DNA of 11,158 bases from Pseudoxanthomonas sp. (lineage in GTDB: Bacteria > Pseudomonadota > Gammaproteobacteria > Xanthomonadales > Xanthomonadaceae), in the NCBI GenBank assembly GCA_026785795.1, contig JAJAZJ010000084.1:1-11158 (forward strand), read 5' to 3'. The notes beneath the pieces are model-generated. The model made no database searches and had not been told where the DNA came from. It saw nothing but the letters and a program-made list of their open reading frames with translations. Every line of letters begins with the position of its first letter. Positions within the stretch are counted from its first letter, which is position 1. Positions 1 to 6,460 of this stretch are shown piece by piece. The position numbers were made by a program, and so were the translations under genes.

Positions 1-385
1 CCTGGTAACGCTGCAGGTCATCGGGCAGTTCATCGCGTATCGCATCGATGCGCTCACGGGCTTCGGAAGCGGCGATCGCGACATCACGTTCCCAGTCCGA
101 GAACTGGATGAACACTTGCGCGCCATCGGCGTTGGCCGAGGCGTTGATGCTCTTGATGCCGCTCATCGTGGCCACGGCCTCCTCCACCGGCCTGAGCACG
201 GTCCGCTCCACTTCCTCGGGCGTGGACCCGGCATACGGCAGCTGCACGAAGATGAAGGGCGGGGAGATCTCCGGGAAGGCTTCAAGCGGCAGGCGGAAGG
301 CCGCGATCAGGCCGATCGCGACCAGCGACACGAAGAACATGATCGTGGTGACCGGCCGCTTGATGCTGAACTCGGCGACGCTCAT
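1..385 (-). CDS. RND efflux permease, N-terminal part only (runs off the left edge)
   Basis: Reading the complement from the ATG at 385-383 gives 128 codons without a stop, up to the window edge. The product begins MSVAEFSIKRPVTTIMFFVS, the usual opening of the HAE1/AcrB type of RND permease: a short cytoplasmic start, TM1 at about residues 11-31, then the porter-domain start with the family features FPEI (37-40) and YAGSTPEEVE (51-60). RND permeases are proton-driven inner-membrane pumps that take substrates from the periplasm or membrane. The ATG overlaps the TGA of the upstream permease gene by 4 bases (ATGA at 385-382), which indicates translational coupling. It is clearly a different protein from its neighbour, so the operon encodes two permeases, as in MdtB/MdtC-like systems. 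The remaining roughly 900 residues lie outside the window. The family is secure; the substrate cannot be told. Confidence 0.93.
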   Translation of the reverse strand, partial: MSVAEFSIKRPVTTIMFFVSLVAIGLIAAFRLPLEAFPEISPPFIFVQLPYAGSTPEEVERTVLRPVEEAVATMSGIKSINASANADGAQVFIQFSDWERDVAIAASEARERIDAIRDELPDDLQRYQ

Positions 386-3300
386 GCGGGCTCCAGCCCA
401 GCGCCAGCGGCAACGCGGGCCAGGCTTTCACGGTTGCGACGCCCGCGCTCGGCGTAGTCCTCGTCGGGGCGGCGGTCCAGCAGGTCATTGACCACCGGGA
501 TCACCACCAGGGTGAGCAGGGTCGATACCAGCAGGCCGCCGATCACGGTGATGGCCATGGGCGAGCGCACTTCAGAGCCCGGGCCGAAGGCCAGCGCGAG
601 CGGCAGAAAGCCGAACAGCGTGCACAGGGTGGTCATGGCAATCGGGCGCAGGCGCGAGCGTGCGCCCTGCACCAGCGCCTCGCGCTTGGGCACGCCCGCT
701 TCGCGCAGCTGGTTGACCTTATCGATCAGGATGATCGCGCTCTTGGTCACCAGCCCGACCAGCAGGATCAGGCCGATGAACACCACCACCGAGATCGGTG
801 ACCGGGTCAGCAGCAGGGCCAATATCGCGCCCACCAGCGCCAGCGGGATGGTGAACAGGATCACGAACGGGTGCAGCAGCGATTCGAACTGCGAGGCCAT
901 CACCAGGTACACCAGGAAGATGGCCAGGCTGAAGGCAAACAGCAGAGCGCGGATGGATTCGGACAGCTCCTCGCCCTGCCCGCCCATGTGCATGCCGATG
1001 CCGGCACCCAGCGAATCCTCGGCCACCATCTCCTGTACTTCATTGACCGCGGCGCCCAGATCGATGCCGCGCAGGTTGGCCGAGACAATGGCCACGCGGG
1101 TCTGGTTGGCACGGTGGATTTCACTGGGGCCGGTGGTGGACACCACCTCCGCCACTGACTCCAGGGTCACCGGCCGCGAACTGCCCGGATTGACGATCAG
1201 CTGGCGGATGCTGTCCACCGTATCGCGATCGGATTCCCGTGCCCGCACCAGCACGTCGATCTTGCGGTCGCGGAAGCTGTAGCGCGTGGCCACGTCGCCG
1301 CGCACCTTCTTCACCACCACGTCGGCGATCTGGCGCGTGGTCAGGCCCAGCGCACCTGCACGGTCCTGGTCGAAACGGATCTGGATTTCGGGGAAGCCCT
1401 CCTCCACCGTCGACTTCACGTCGGCGTAGTGCGGGTTGTTGCGCAGCATTCCCGCCAGCTTCTGCCCCGCACGCTCGATTCCCTGCATGTCCTGGCCGCG
1501 CAGCTCGATCTCCAGCGGCGCCGCGAAGCTGAAGAGCTCCGGACGCCGGAAATCCGCCTGTGCACCCGGGTGGTCCTTCATGCTGGCGCGCAGTTTTTCG
1601 GTCTGCCTGGCTTCCAGCCTGCGGCTGCCGCCATCGGCCATGACCACGGTGATCTTGCCGATGTTCTCGCCGCTTTCGGTGGGGCTGGCGTCCAGCCGCG
1701 TACCGGTGCCGCTGACGGCATACATCGCGCTGACCCCGTCGTCGCCAGCGTGCTTCTGCTGCAGCTCGCGCACCAGGCGATCGGTGTCGCTCAGCGGCGT
1801 TCCCGGCGGCAGCTTGACCGTCATTTCGTAGCGATCCTGGGCCAGCTGCGGGATCAGGTCGGCGCCCAGCAGGGGAATCGCCAGCAGGGTGAGCACGAAA
1901 GCAATGCCGGAAACGCCCAGCACCAGGCCCGGCTTGCGCAGGGCGCCGGGCAGCAGGTCAAGGTAGCGGGTCTCGGCCCGGCCGTAGAATCTCATCGCCA
2001 GGTCGCTGGCTTTGTGCATCACCGGGGTGACCACCGCGGCGATCCAGCGCCACAGGCGCACGAAGAACCAGCTCACACCTAAGAAAATGGGGCCTGCACA
2101 TGCAGTAAAGAACAGCACCAGTGTCCAGATGGGTAAAACCAATACAAGCCTGATCGGAAGCAATACTAGCCAAACCACCCAACCCAATGCTGACGGCCAC
2201 CGGTCATTGTCAAGGGGCCATCGAAAGAGGGGCGAATGCGACAGAAACGCTGCTTTGAAGCTCCCTAAAAGAAAAAGAGCCGGGAACAGCAAAATAGCCA
2301 TAGGCCACGCGATCCAAGCAGGAATTCCTCGTTCCAGTGGCAGTCTCGTTACGCCAAACACCGTATTGATGGCTGCTGACATCGTCGGCGTGCGCGGATG
2401 TGGTGCCTCTTTCGGGAAGGCCAGCGGCGGGCGACCCTTCAGCGAGCTCAACATCGGGATCAGGGTCATGGCCACGGCCAGCGAAACGGCGATGGCGATG
2501 GCCACGGTCAGGGCCTGGTCGCGGAACAGCTGGCCGGCGATGCCCTCCACGAAGATCAGCGGCAGGAACACGGCAATGGTGGTCAGGGTGGAAGCGACCA
2601 CCGCCATGCTGACTTCGCGGGTGCCCACCACCGCGGACTCGAGTATTCCCAGGCCCCGTTCCCTGGCTTTGGCAATGCTTTCCAGGACCACGATGGAGTC
2701 ATCCACCACCAGGCCGGTAGCCAAGGCCAGGCCGCCCAGCGACATGACGTTGAGGCTCAGGTCCAGCTGGTCCATGAAAAAGAAGGTGGTGATGATGGAG
2801 GCCGGCAGCGACAGCGCCACCACGAACGTGCTCCAGCCATCGCGCAGGAACAGGAAGATGATCAGGATGGCCAGGATAGCGCCGATCAGCGCATCGACCT
2901 TGACGTCGCTGATGGCGTGGTTGATGAACACCGACTGGTCGTCAATGGTGGTCAGCTCCACGTCCGGCGGAATCTGCGACTTGATCTTTTCCAGCTGCGC
3001 CTTGACCGCATCGGCGCTCGCCACGGTGTTGGCGTCGCCTTCCTTGTAGATGGCCAGCTCCACGGCCTCGTCGCCGGCCAGGCGGATGATTCCTTCGCGC
3101 TCCTTGTACCCCTGGGTCACGGTGGCCACGTCGCGCAGCCGCACCGGCACGCCGGCAGCAATTCCGCTGCTGCCGGAAGAGTCATCCTGCAGCGAGGCCG
3201 CGGCGGCCATGGTGGCTGCATCGCCGCTGGAGGCGGCAATGGCCGACATCTGCCGTGCAGCGCTGGATGAATCATTGCCGGCAGCGCCCTGCGTGCTCAC

Positions 3301-4122
3301 CAGCATGTTGCGGATTTCCTCGACCGTGGCGAACTGGTTGACGGTGCGCACCAGGTAGCGCTGCGAGCCCTGCTCCAGGCGACCACCGGAAATATTGATG
3401 TTCTCCTGCTGCAGGCGCTGGATCACGCTTTCGATCGGCAGGTTGAGCTGGGCCAGTTTCTGCTGATCCAGTTCCACCTGGATTTCATCTTCCAGCCCGC
3501 CGCCCACCTTGACCGCGGCGACGCCGGCCACCGGCTCGAGCTTTTTCTTCAGGTCGTCGTTGGCGTAGCGGCGCAGCTCGGTCAATTGACGCACGGCATC
3601 GGCGTCGGTCTTGCCTGCGGTCTTGGCCGATAGTGCAAGGCGCATGATCGGCTGCGTGGACGGGTTGAAGCGCAGCAGCACCGGCGGCTTGGCCTCCAGC
3701 GGAAGCTGCAGCGTTTCCATCTTGTCGCGCACGTCCAGGCTGGCCTGGTCCATGTCGGTGCCCCAGGCGAACTCCAGCACCACGTCGCTCTGGCCGGTGC
3801 GCGAGACGGACTTGAGCTTGCGCAGGTTCTTCACTACGCCCACCGCTTCTTCCACCTGCTCGGAAATCAGGGTCTCGATCTCCGACGGCGCGGCGCCGGT
3901 GTACTCGGTGCGCACAGTCAGGGTGGGATAGCTCAGGTCCGGCAGCAGGTTGACCTTGAGCGAGGTCAGCGAGATCAGGCCGAACAGGATCATGGTGATC
4001 CAGAACATGGCCACGGTGACCCGCCTGCGGATAGAGAATTCAACCAGGCCGCCGCCGCGCAGCAGCGCTGCATCCGCCTGCGGCTGCTTGTCGTTTGCGG
4101 GTTCGCTGGCATGGCCGCTCAT
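382..4122 (-). CDS. RND efflux permease, unusually long (1246 aa), with two internal insertions
   Basis: This is an AcrB/HAE1-like inner-membrane proton/substrate antiporter. Visible landmarks are TM1 at about 38-57, porter domain 60-405, TM2-TM6 at about 407-558, TM7 at about 732-752, second porter region 760-1050 and TM8-TM12 at about 1056-1215. The proton-relay acidic pair is D474-D475 in TM4 (GLVVDDSIVV), and the partner lysine is K1127 in TM10 (VTKSAIILID), so the pump looks functional. Usual family length is about 1020-1060. The surplus comes from an N-terminal extension of about 26 residues, an Ala/Ser/Asp-rich insert at about 278-324, and a large insert at about 565-697 between TM6 and TM7 with extra hydrophobic stretches. 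The start is chosen because its ATG overlaps the TGA of the adaptor gene (ATGA, 4122-4119); the stop overlaps the next permease in the same way. No SD-like sequence is needed if translation is coupled. Substrate unknown. Confidence 0.95.
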   Translation of the reverse strand: MSGHASEPANDKQPQADAALLRGGGLVEFSIRRRVTVAMFWITMILFGLISLTSLKVNLLPDLSYPTLTVRTEYTGAAPSEIETLISEQVEEAVGVVKNLRKLKSVSRTGQSDVVLEFAWGTDMDQASLDVRDKMETLQLPLEAKPPVLLRFNPSTQPIMRLALSAKTAGKTDADAVRQLTELRRYANDDLKKKLEPVAGVAAVKVGGGLEDEIQVELDQQKLAQLNLPIESVIQRLQQENINISGGRLEQGSQRYLVRTVNQFATVEEIRNMLVSTQGAAGNDSSSAARQMSAIAASSGDAATMAAAASLQDDSSGSSGIAAGVPVRLRDVATVTQGYKEREGIIRLAGDEAVELAIYKEGDANTVASADAVKAQLEKIKSQIPPDVELTTIDDQSVFINHAISDVKVDALIGAILAILIIFLFLRDGWSTFVVALSLPASIITTFFFMDQLDLSLNVMSLGGLALATGLVVDDSIVVLESIAKARERGLGILESAVVGTREVSMAVVASTLTTIAVFLPLIFVEGIAGQLFRDQALTVAIAIAVSLAVAMTLIPMLSSLKGRPPLAFPKEAPHPRTPTMSAAINTVFGVTRLPLERGIPAWIAWPMAILLFPALFLLGSFKAAFLSHSPLFRWPLDNDRWPSALGWVVWLVLLPIRLVLVLPIWTLVLFFTACAGPIFLGVSWFFVRLWRWIAAVVTPVMHKASDLAMRFYGRAETRYLDLLPGALRKPGLVLGVSGIAFVLTLLAIPLLGADLIPQLAQDRYEMTVKLPPGTPLSDTDRLVRELQQKHAGDDGVSAMYAVSGTGTRLDASPTESGENIGKITVVMADGGSRRLEARQTEKLRASMKDHPGAQADFRRPELFSFAAPLEIELRGQDMQGIERAGQKLAGMLRNNPHYADVKSTVEEGFPEIQIRFDQDRAGALGLTTRQIADVVVKKVRGDVATRYSFRDRKIDVLVRARESDRDTVDSIRQLIVNPGSSRPVTLESVAEVVSTTGPSEIHRANQTRVAIVSANLRGIDLGAAVNEVQEMVAEDSLGAGIGMHMGGQGEELSESIRALLFAFSLAIFLVYLVMASQFESLLHPFVILFTIPLALVGAILALLLTRSPISVVVFIGLILLVGLVTKSAIILIDKVNQLREAGVPKREALVQGARSRLRPIAMTTLCTLFGFLPLALAFGPGSEVRSPMAITVIGGLLVSTLLTLVVIPVVNDLLDRRPDEDYAERGRRNRESLARVAAGAGLEPA
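2101..2340 (-). other. Low-GC segment inside the RND permease gene (extra hydrophobic loop)
   Basis: Counting bases line by line gives 124 G+C of 240 (about 52%) here, while sampled flanking lines reach about 77% (1921-1980) and 70% (2461-2520). The segment encodes roughly residues 595-674 of the permease. These belong to an expansion of the TM6-TM7 cytoplasmic loop, which is about 40 residues in AcrB and about 170 here. Hydrophobic stretches are visible at about 601-622, 646-664, 665-677 and 678-698. The reading frame stays open throughout, so this is not a disrupting insertion. No flanking direct or inverted repeats were noticed at the borders. Confidence 0.8.
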
Positions 4123-5258
4123 TGCGGCTTACCGGGGGTCTTTGCCTCCGCTGTTGGGGCGGCTTTGGCCGGGGCCGGTTGCCCGATCACTTCGACCTGG
4201 GCACCCTCGCGCAGCGCGACCTTGCCTGCGGTAACCACCTGGTCACCCAGCTTGAGGCCTTCGCGCACTTCAACCCACTCACCATCCATGTAACCGGGCT
4301 TGATCGGAACCCGCGTCGCCTTGCCGTCGCGAACCACGAACACGGTGGGCGCGCCCTCGTCATCCAGCAGCGCGATGCGCGGCACCACCACGGCCTCGGC
4401 ACGCTGGTCGTAGTCGATCTTGATGCGGCCGAACATGCCCGGCTGCAGCAGGCCGCCGCCGTCGAACGTGCTGACCACGCGGAACGTGCCGCTGCCCGCA
4501 TCCACCACCGGGGCGATGCGGGTCACGCTGCCGGTGAAGGCCTGGCCGGGCAGCGCATCCACCGCCAGCTGCACCGGCTGACCCACCTTCAGCGTGGCGA
4601 TCTCACGCTCGGGCACGTTGAGGGTTGCCTCCAGCCGTGAGTCGTCCACGATCCGGAAGATCGGCGTGTTGATCTGGACGAAGTTGCCGGTCTTGATCGA
4701 GCGCGAGGCAATGACCCCGGAAATGGGCGCCTTGACCGTGGCATAGGACAGCTCGAGTTCGGCCATCTTGTGCTGGGCGCGCGCGTTTTCCAGGTCGAAC
4801 CTGATCTGGTCCAGGTCATTGGCGCTGATCATCTGCTGTGACACCAGCTGCTGGGCGCGGCGGTAATTGTTTTCCAGCTTGCTCTTCTGCGCCGAGGCCT
4901 GGGCCACGGACAGGCGCGCCCGATCCGAGTCCAGGCGCACCAGCGCCTGACCCGCGGTCACCGACTGACCTTCCTCGGCCATTACTCCAAGGGCTACGCC
5001 GGAGGTCTTGGCCACCACCTGCGACTCGGCCCGCGGCTCCAGCGCGGCGGTGCCGGTGTAGCTGGCGGCGATGGGACGCTTGGCGGTGGCGAACACCTCC
5101 ACCGGGACCGCGGCGACCTTGTTGGCGTCCTCATCCTTCTTGTCGTCCTTGCCCCCTTTGCAGGCGGCCAGCGACAGCAGGCCCAGTACCAGCAGGGTGT
5201 ACAAGGCTGCTCGCGCAGGAAATGGGCTGGAAGCAAAGCGATTGCTGGACAGGGACAT
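4119..5258 (-). CDS. RND efflux periplasmic adaptor (membrane fusion) lipoprotein
   Basis: This 379-residue AcrA/HlyD-family adaptor bridges the RND permeases and an outer-membrane channel. It has a lipoprotein signal peptide with a hydrophobic core at about 18-30 and lipobox LAAC with C33 as the lipidated cysteine, followed by a charged linker (K/D-rich, 34-47). Next come the first lipoyl half (about 73-110, with EGQSVTAGQALVRLD), a coiled-coil hairpin (about 111-172), the second lipoyl half (about 173-207, VKAPISGVIASR), a beta-barrel (about 208-285) and a membrane-proximal domain (about 286-358). It ends in a short Ala/Pro/Lys tail. It is the first gene of the operon and overlaps the permease start by 4 bases. 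The leader just upstream of the ATG (5259-5287) is C-rich with no purine Shine-Dalgarno sequence, so initiation is probably SD-independent or the start is slightly different. The signal peptide fits the chosen start well. Confidence 0.95.
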   Translation of the reverse strand: MSLSSNRFASSPFPARAALYTLLVLGLLSLAACKGGKDDKKDEDANKVAAVPVEVFATAKRPIAASYTGTAALEPRAESQVVAKTSGVALGVMAEEGQSVTAGQALVRLDSDRARLSVAQASAQKSKLENNYRRAQQLVSQQMISANDLDQIRFDLENARAQHKMAELELSYATVKAPISGVIASRSIKTGNFVQINTPIFRIVDDSRLEATLNVPEREIATLKVGQPVQLAVDALPGQAFTGSVTRIAPVVDAGSGTFRVVSTFDGGGLLQPGMFGRIKIDYDQRAEAVVVPRIALLDDEGAPTVFVVRDGKATRVPIKPGYMDGEWVEVREGLKLGDQVVTAGKVALREGAQVEVIGQPAPAKAAPTAEAKTPGKPQ

Positions 5259-5293
5259 GGGCGGCCGCGGGTGGGTTGGTGGGTGTTGTAGCT

Positions 5294-5303
5294 ATGTATA
5301 TCA
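5294..5303 (-). promoter_or_regulatory. Candidate extended -10 for the efflux operon
   Basis: On the minus strand this reads TGATATACAT, a TG followed at one base by TATACA, an extended -10-like element in an AT-rich patch within GC-rich DNA. Transcription would start near 5287-5290, giving a leader of about 30 bases before the adaptor ATG at 5258. No convincing -35 was found; TTCTGG lies upstream but only 14 bases away. The call rests on sequence resemblance only. Confidence 0.4.
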
Positions 5304-5310
5304 CCCTAGT

Positions 5311-5337
5311 ATGACCAGAACATGCGCCGAAGGTCAT
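5311..5337. repeat. Inverted repeat ATGACC-N15-GGTCAT, possible operator
   Basis: ATGACC (5311-5316) and GGTCAT (5332-5337) are perfect 6-base inverted arms with centres 21 bases apart, two DNA turns, the geometry of a site for a dimeric regulator. It lies immediately upstream of the candidate -10 of the efflux operon. TCACC (5301-5305) and GGTGA (5338-5342) add a second, unequally spaced pair. It may be chance; six-base arms are short. Confidence 0.35.
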
Positions 5338-5362
5338 GGTGACTTGTGCCGGCCACCGGGTG

Positions 5363-5398
5363 GGATGCGCGGGGGCGGACCACATTCTGTCCGCATCC
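5363..5398. repeat. Nested inverted repeats in the divergent control region
   Basis: GGATGCG (5363-5369) pairs perfectly with CGCATCC (5392-5398); with one bulged G the match extends outward by GTG (from 5360) and CAC (to 5400 region). Inside, GCGGAC (5375-5380) pairs with GTCCGC (5389-5394) around an 8-base loop. The two pairings share bases on the right arm, so they are mutually exclusive alternatives. No U-tract follows, so it is not an intrinsic terminator. It could be a binding site or an RNA hairpin; function unknown. Confidence 0.45.
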
Positions 5399-5454
5399 AC
5401 TGTGCTTGTCATCGCCCAATCCGGGCAGCGCGCCCGTCGGGTGCAAGGGATGAG

Positions 5455-5485
5455 ATGACAGGCTGGCGAGGACGCACGCTATACT
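5455..5485 (+). promoter_or_regulatory. Candidate sigma70 promoter of the cytochrome pair
   Basis: TATACT at 5480-5485 matches five of six -10 consensus bases. ATGACA at 5455-5460 matches five of six -35 bases, but the spacer is 19 bases, longer than the ideal 17. Transcription would begin near 5492, leaving a leader of about 68 bases that contains the palindrome at 5508-5520. Confidence 0.5.
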
Positions 5486-5507
5486 GGATCGGCGCTGGCG
5501 CACCACC

Positions 5508-5520
5508 TTGCACCGTGCAA
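5508..5520. repeat. 13-base palindrome TTGCAC-C-GTGCAA in the cytochrome leader
   Basis: These are perfect 6-base arms around a single central base. The site lies about 16-28 bases downstream of the inferred transcription start, where a bound repressor could block transcription. The one-base centre is too tight for an RNA hairpin loop, so a DNA-binding site is more likely than an RNA structure. The cognate regulator is not identifiable; it does not match the FNR consensus (TTGAT-N4-ATCAA). Confidence 0.4.
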
Positions 5521-5559
5521 TGCCACGCGCCAATCAATCCAGAGAATCCGGATCAATCC

Positions 5560-5958
5560 ATGATGCGACCGCTGCCGCTCGCCGCCTTGCTTGCCCTTGC
5601 CGCCGCCCTCTCGGTTGCTGCCGTTACCGCCCAAGTCGCACCGGGAACGACGGCTGCAGCCGCCCCCGCTGCCTCCGACTTGGCTCCAGCCGCTGCACCC
5701 GTGCTGGTCGGCAATGCCGAAAACGGCCGCATCCTCGCCTATACCTGCCAAGGCTGCCATGGAGTCACTGGATACAAGAACGCCTACCCCAGCTTCCATG
5801 TGCCGCTGATCGGCGGCCAGACGCCGGAATACATCACCCAGGCGCTTAACGAATACAAGGCCGGTAACCGCAAGCACTCGACCATGCAGGCGCAGTCCGA
5901 AAGCTTCTCCGCGCAGGACATCGCTGACCTGTCCGTCTACCTTTCCTCCTTGAAGTAA
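5560..5958 (+). CDS. Small periplasmic c-type cytochrome (c4/c5-like single domain)
   Basis: This 132-residue protein has a Sec signal peptide (hydrophobic core about 6-22, likely cleavage near VTA at 22-24) and an Ala/Pro-rich linker to about residue 48. The class I cytochrome c domain carries the haem-attachment motif CQGCH (C63, C66, H67). M109 is the likely distal haem ligand. The stretch PLIGGQTPEYITQALNEYKAG (83-102) and the ending IADLSVYLSSL are typical of c4-type domains. ATGATG at 5560-5565 gives two adjacent possible starts; upstream only a weak AGAGA (5541-5545) is seen. It lies 7 bases before a second cytochrome and probably shares its transcript. It would carry electrons in the periplasm; the partner oxidase or reductase is not in the window. 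The open frame extends further upstream, but a start there would bury the signal peptide. Confidence 0.92.
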   Translation: MMRPLPLAALLALAAALSVAAVTAQVAPGTTAAAAPAASDLAPAAAPVLVGNAENGRILAYTCQGCHGVTGYKNAYPSFHVPLIGGQTPEYITQALNEYKAGNRKHSTMQAQSESFSAQDIADLSVYLSSLK

Positions 5959-5965
5959 GCCGCCC

Positions 5966-6412
5966 ATGTCGAACGCCGTGCACGCCCCGCGCCTAGCCCT
6001 CGCCCTGCTCGCCGCCCTCGCCCTGGCGGCCTGCTCCCAGAACAAGGACGTCGCTGCCGGCGACCCCGGCAATGCCAGCGGCCAGCACGGCTCCAGCTCT
6101 TCTGCCGGGCTGCCGGGCGGCCGCATCCCCATCGGCGAGCAGTTGGCCAGCGCCAAGGGCAAGGCCACCGGTCAGAGCTGCATCGATTGCCACGGCGCCG
6201 ACGGCAATGCCCCTATCGACCCGACCTACCCCCTGCTCGGCGGCCAGTACGCGGACTACCTGGCCCATTCCCTGCAGGCCTACCGCGCCGGCGATCGCCA
6301 ACACGCGCTGATGACTTCACAGGCCGCGGCGTTGACCGACCAGGAGATCTCCGACTTGGCCGCGTACTTCGGCTCGCGCCCCACCAAGCTGCGCGACCTG
6401 CACGGACTCTGA
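5966..6412 (+). CDS. c-type cytochrome lipoprotein (c4/c5-like single domain)
   Basis: This 148-residue protein has a lipoprotein signal (hydrophobic core about 9-21, lipobox LAAC, C23 lipidated) and a flexible Gly/Ser/Ala linker (about 31-52). The single haem domain has CIDCH (C72, C75, H76) and probable axial M116. The region LLGGQYADYLAHSLQAYRAGD closely echoes the same region of the preceding cytochrome, so the pair probably arose by duplication, or represents the two halves of a dihaem c4 as separate proteins. It starts 7 bases after the first cytochrome and ends 24 bases before the terminator, so the two form a compact operon. Being membrane-tethered, it could hand electrons between a membrane complex and the soluble partner (inference). 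The start at 5966 is supported by the signal peptide; the upstream purines (GAAGTAAG) are only a weak ribosome-binding match. Confidence 0.92.
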   Translation: MSNAVHAPRLALALLAALALAACSQNKDVAAGDPGNASGQHGSSSSAGLPGGRIPIGEQLASAKGKATGQSCIDCHGADGNAPIDPTYPLLGGQYADYLAHSLQAYRAGDRQHALMTSQAAALTDQEISDLAAYFGSRPTKLRDLHGL

Positions 6413-6436
6413 TCCGATCCAGCCGCCAGTCAAAAA

Positions 6437-6460
6437 AAAAGAGGCCGCGAGGCCTCTTTT
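6437..6460. terminator. Bidirectional intrinsic terminator between cytochromes and ggt
   Basis: AAAAGAGGCC (6437-6446) and GGCCTCTTTT (6451-6460) form a perfect 10-base stem around a GCGA loop. The plus strand continues TTTTCTGTTTTC, ending the cytochrome operon. On the minus strand the run of nine A at 6432-6440 becomes a T-tract, ending the ggt transcript coming from the right. Between this and the ggt stop (6461-6578) I see no gene. Confidence 0.93.

Larger units (their letters stand above)
5259..5559. other. Divergent control region between efflux operon and cytochrome genes
   Basis: About 300 bases separate two divergent operons. An open frame from 5071 continues through it into the cytochrome gene, but its product has no family look and the cytochrome signal peptide starts at 5560, so I treat the stretch as non-coding. 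It holds candidate promoters on both strands, a widely spaced inverted repeat (5311-5337), nested inverted repeats (5363-5398), a 13-base palindrome (5508-5520) and a direct repeat ATCAATCC (5533-5540 and 5552-5559). No regulator gene is present nearby. Confidence 0.7.

Noticed and set aside
2012..3049. Long open frame on the plus strand (345 codons) opposite the RND gene
   Set aside because: It lies wholly antisense to a well-recognised permease. Its product is a Ser/Arg/Thr-rich translation with no domain, typical of the mirror frame of high-GC coding DNA. The same holds for plus-strand frames at 488-1282 and 2398-3270.
382..4122. Possible fusion or frameshift explaining the 1246-residue permease
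   Set aside because: The frame is continuous and both family halves are in order, with TM4 Asp pair and TM10 Lys; the excess is internal in-frame insertion, not fusion with another gene.
5261..5268. GCGGCCGC palindrome next to the adaptor start
   Set aside because: It is an 8-base GC-only palindrome in GC-rich DNA, likely chance; no second copy or context supports a site.
5071..5559. Upstream extension of the first cytochrome reading frame
   Set aside because: It would put about 160 unrelated residues before a clear signal peptide and overlap the adaptor gene on the other strand; the start at 5560 is far better.
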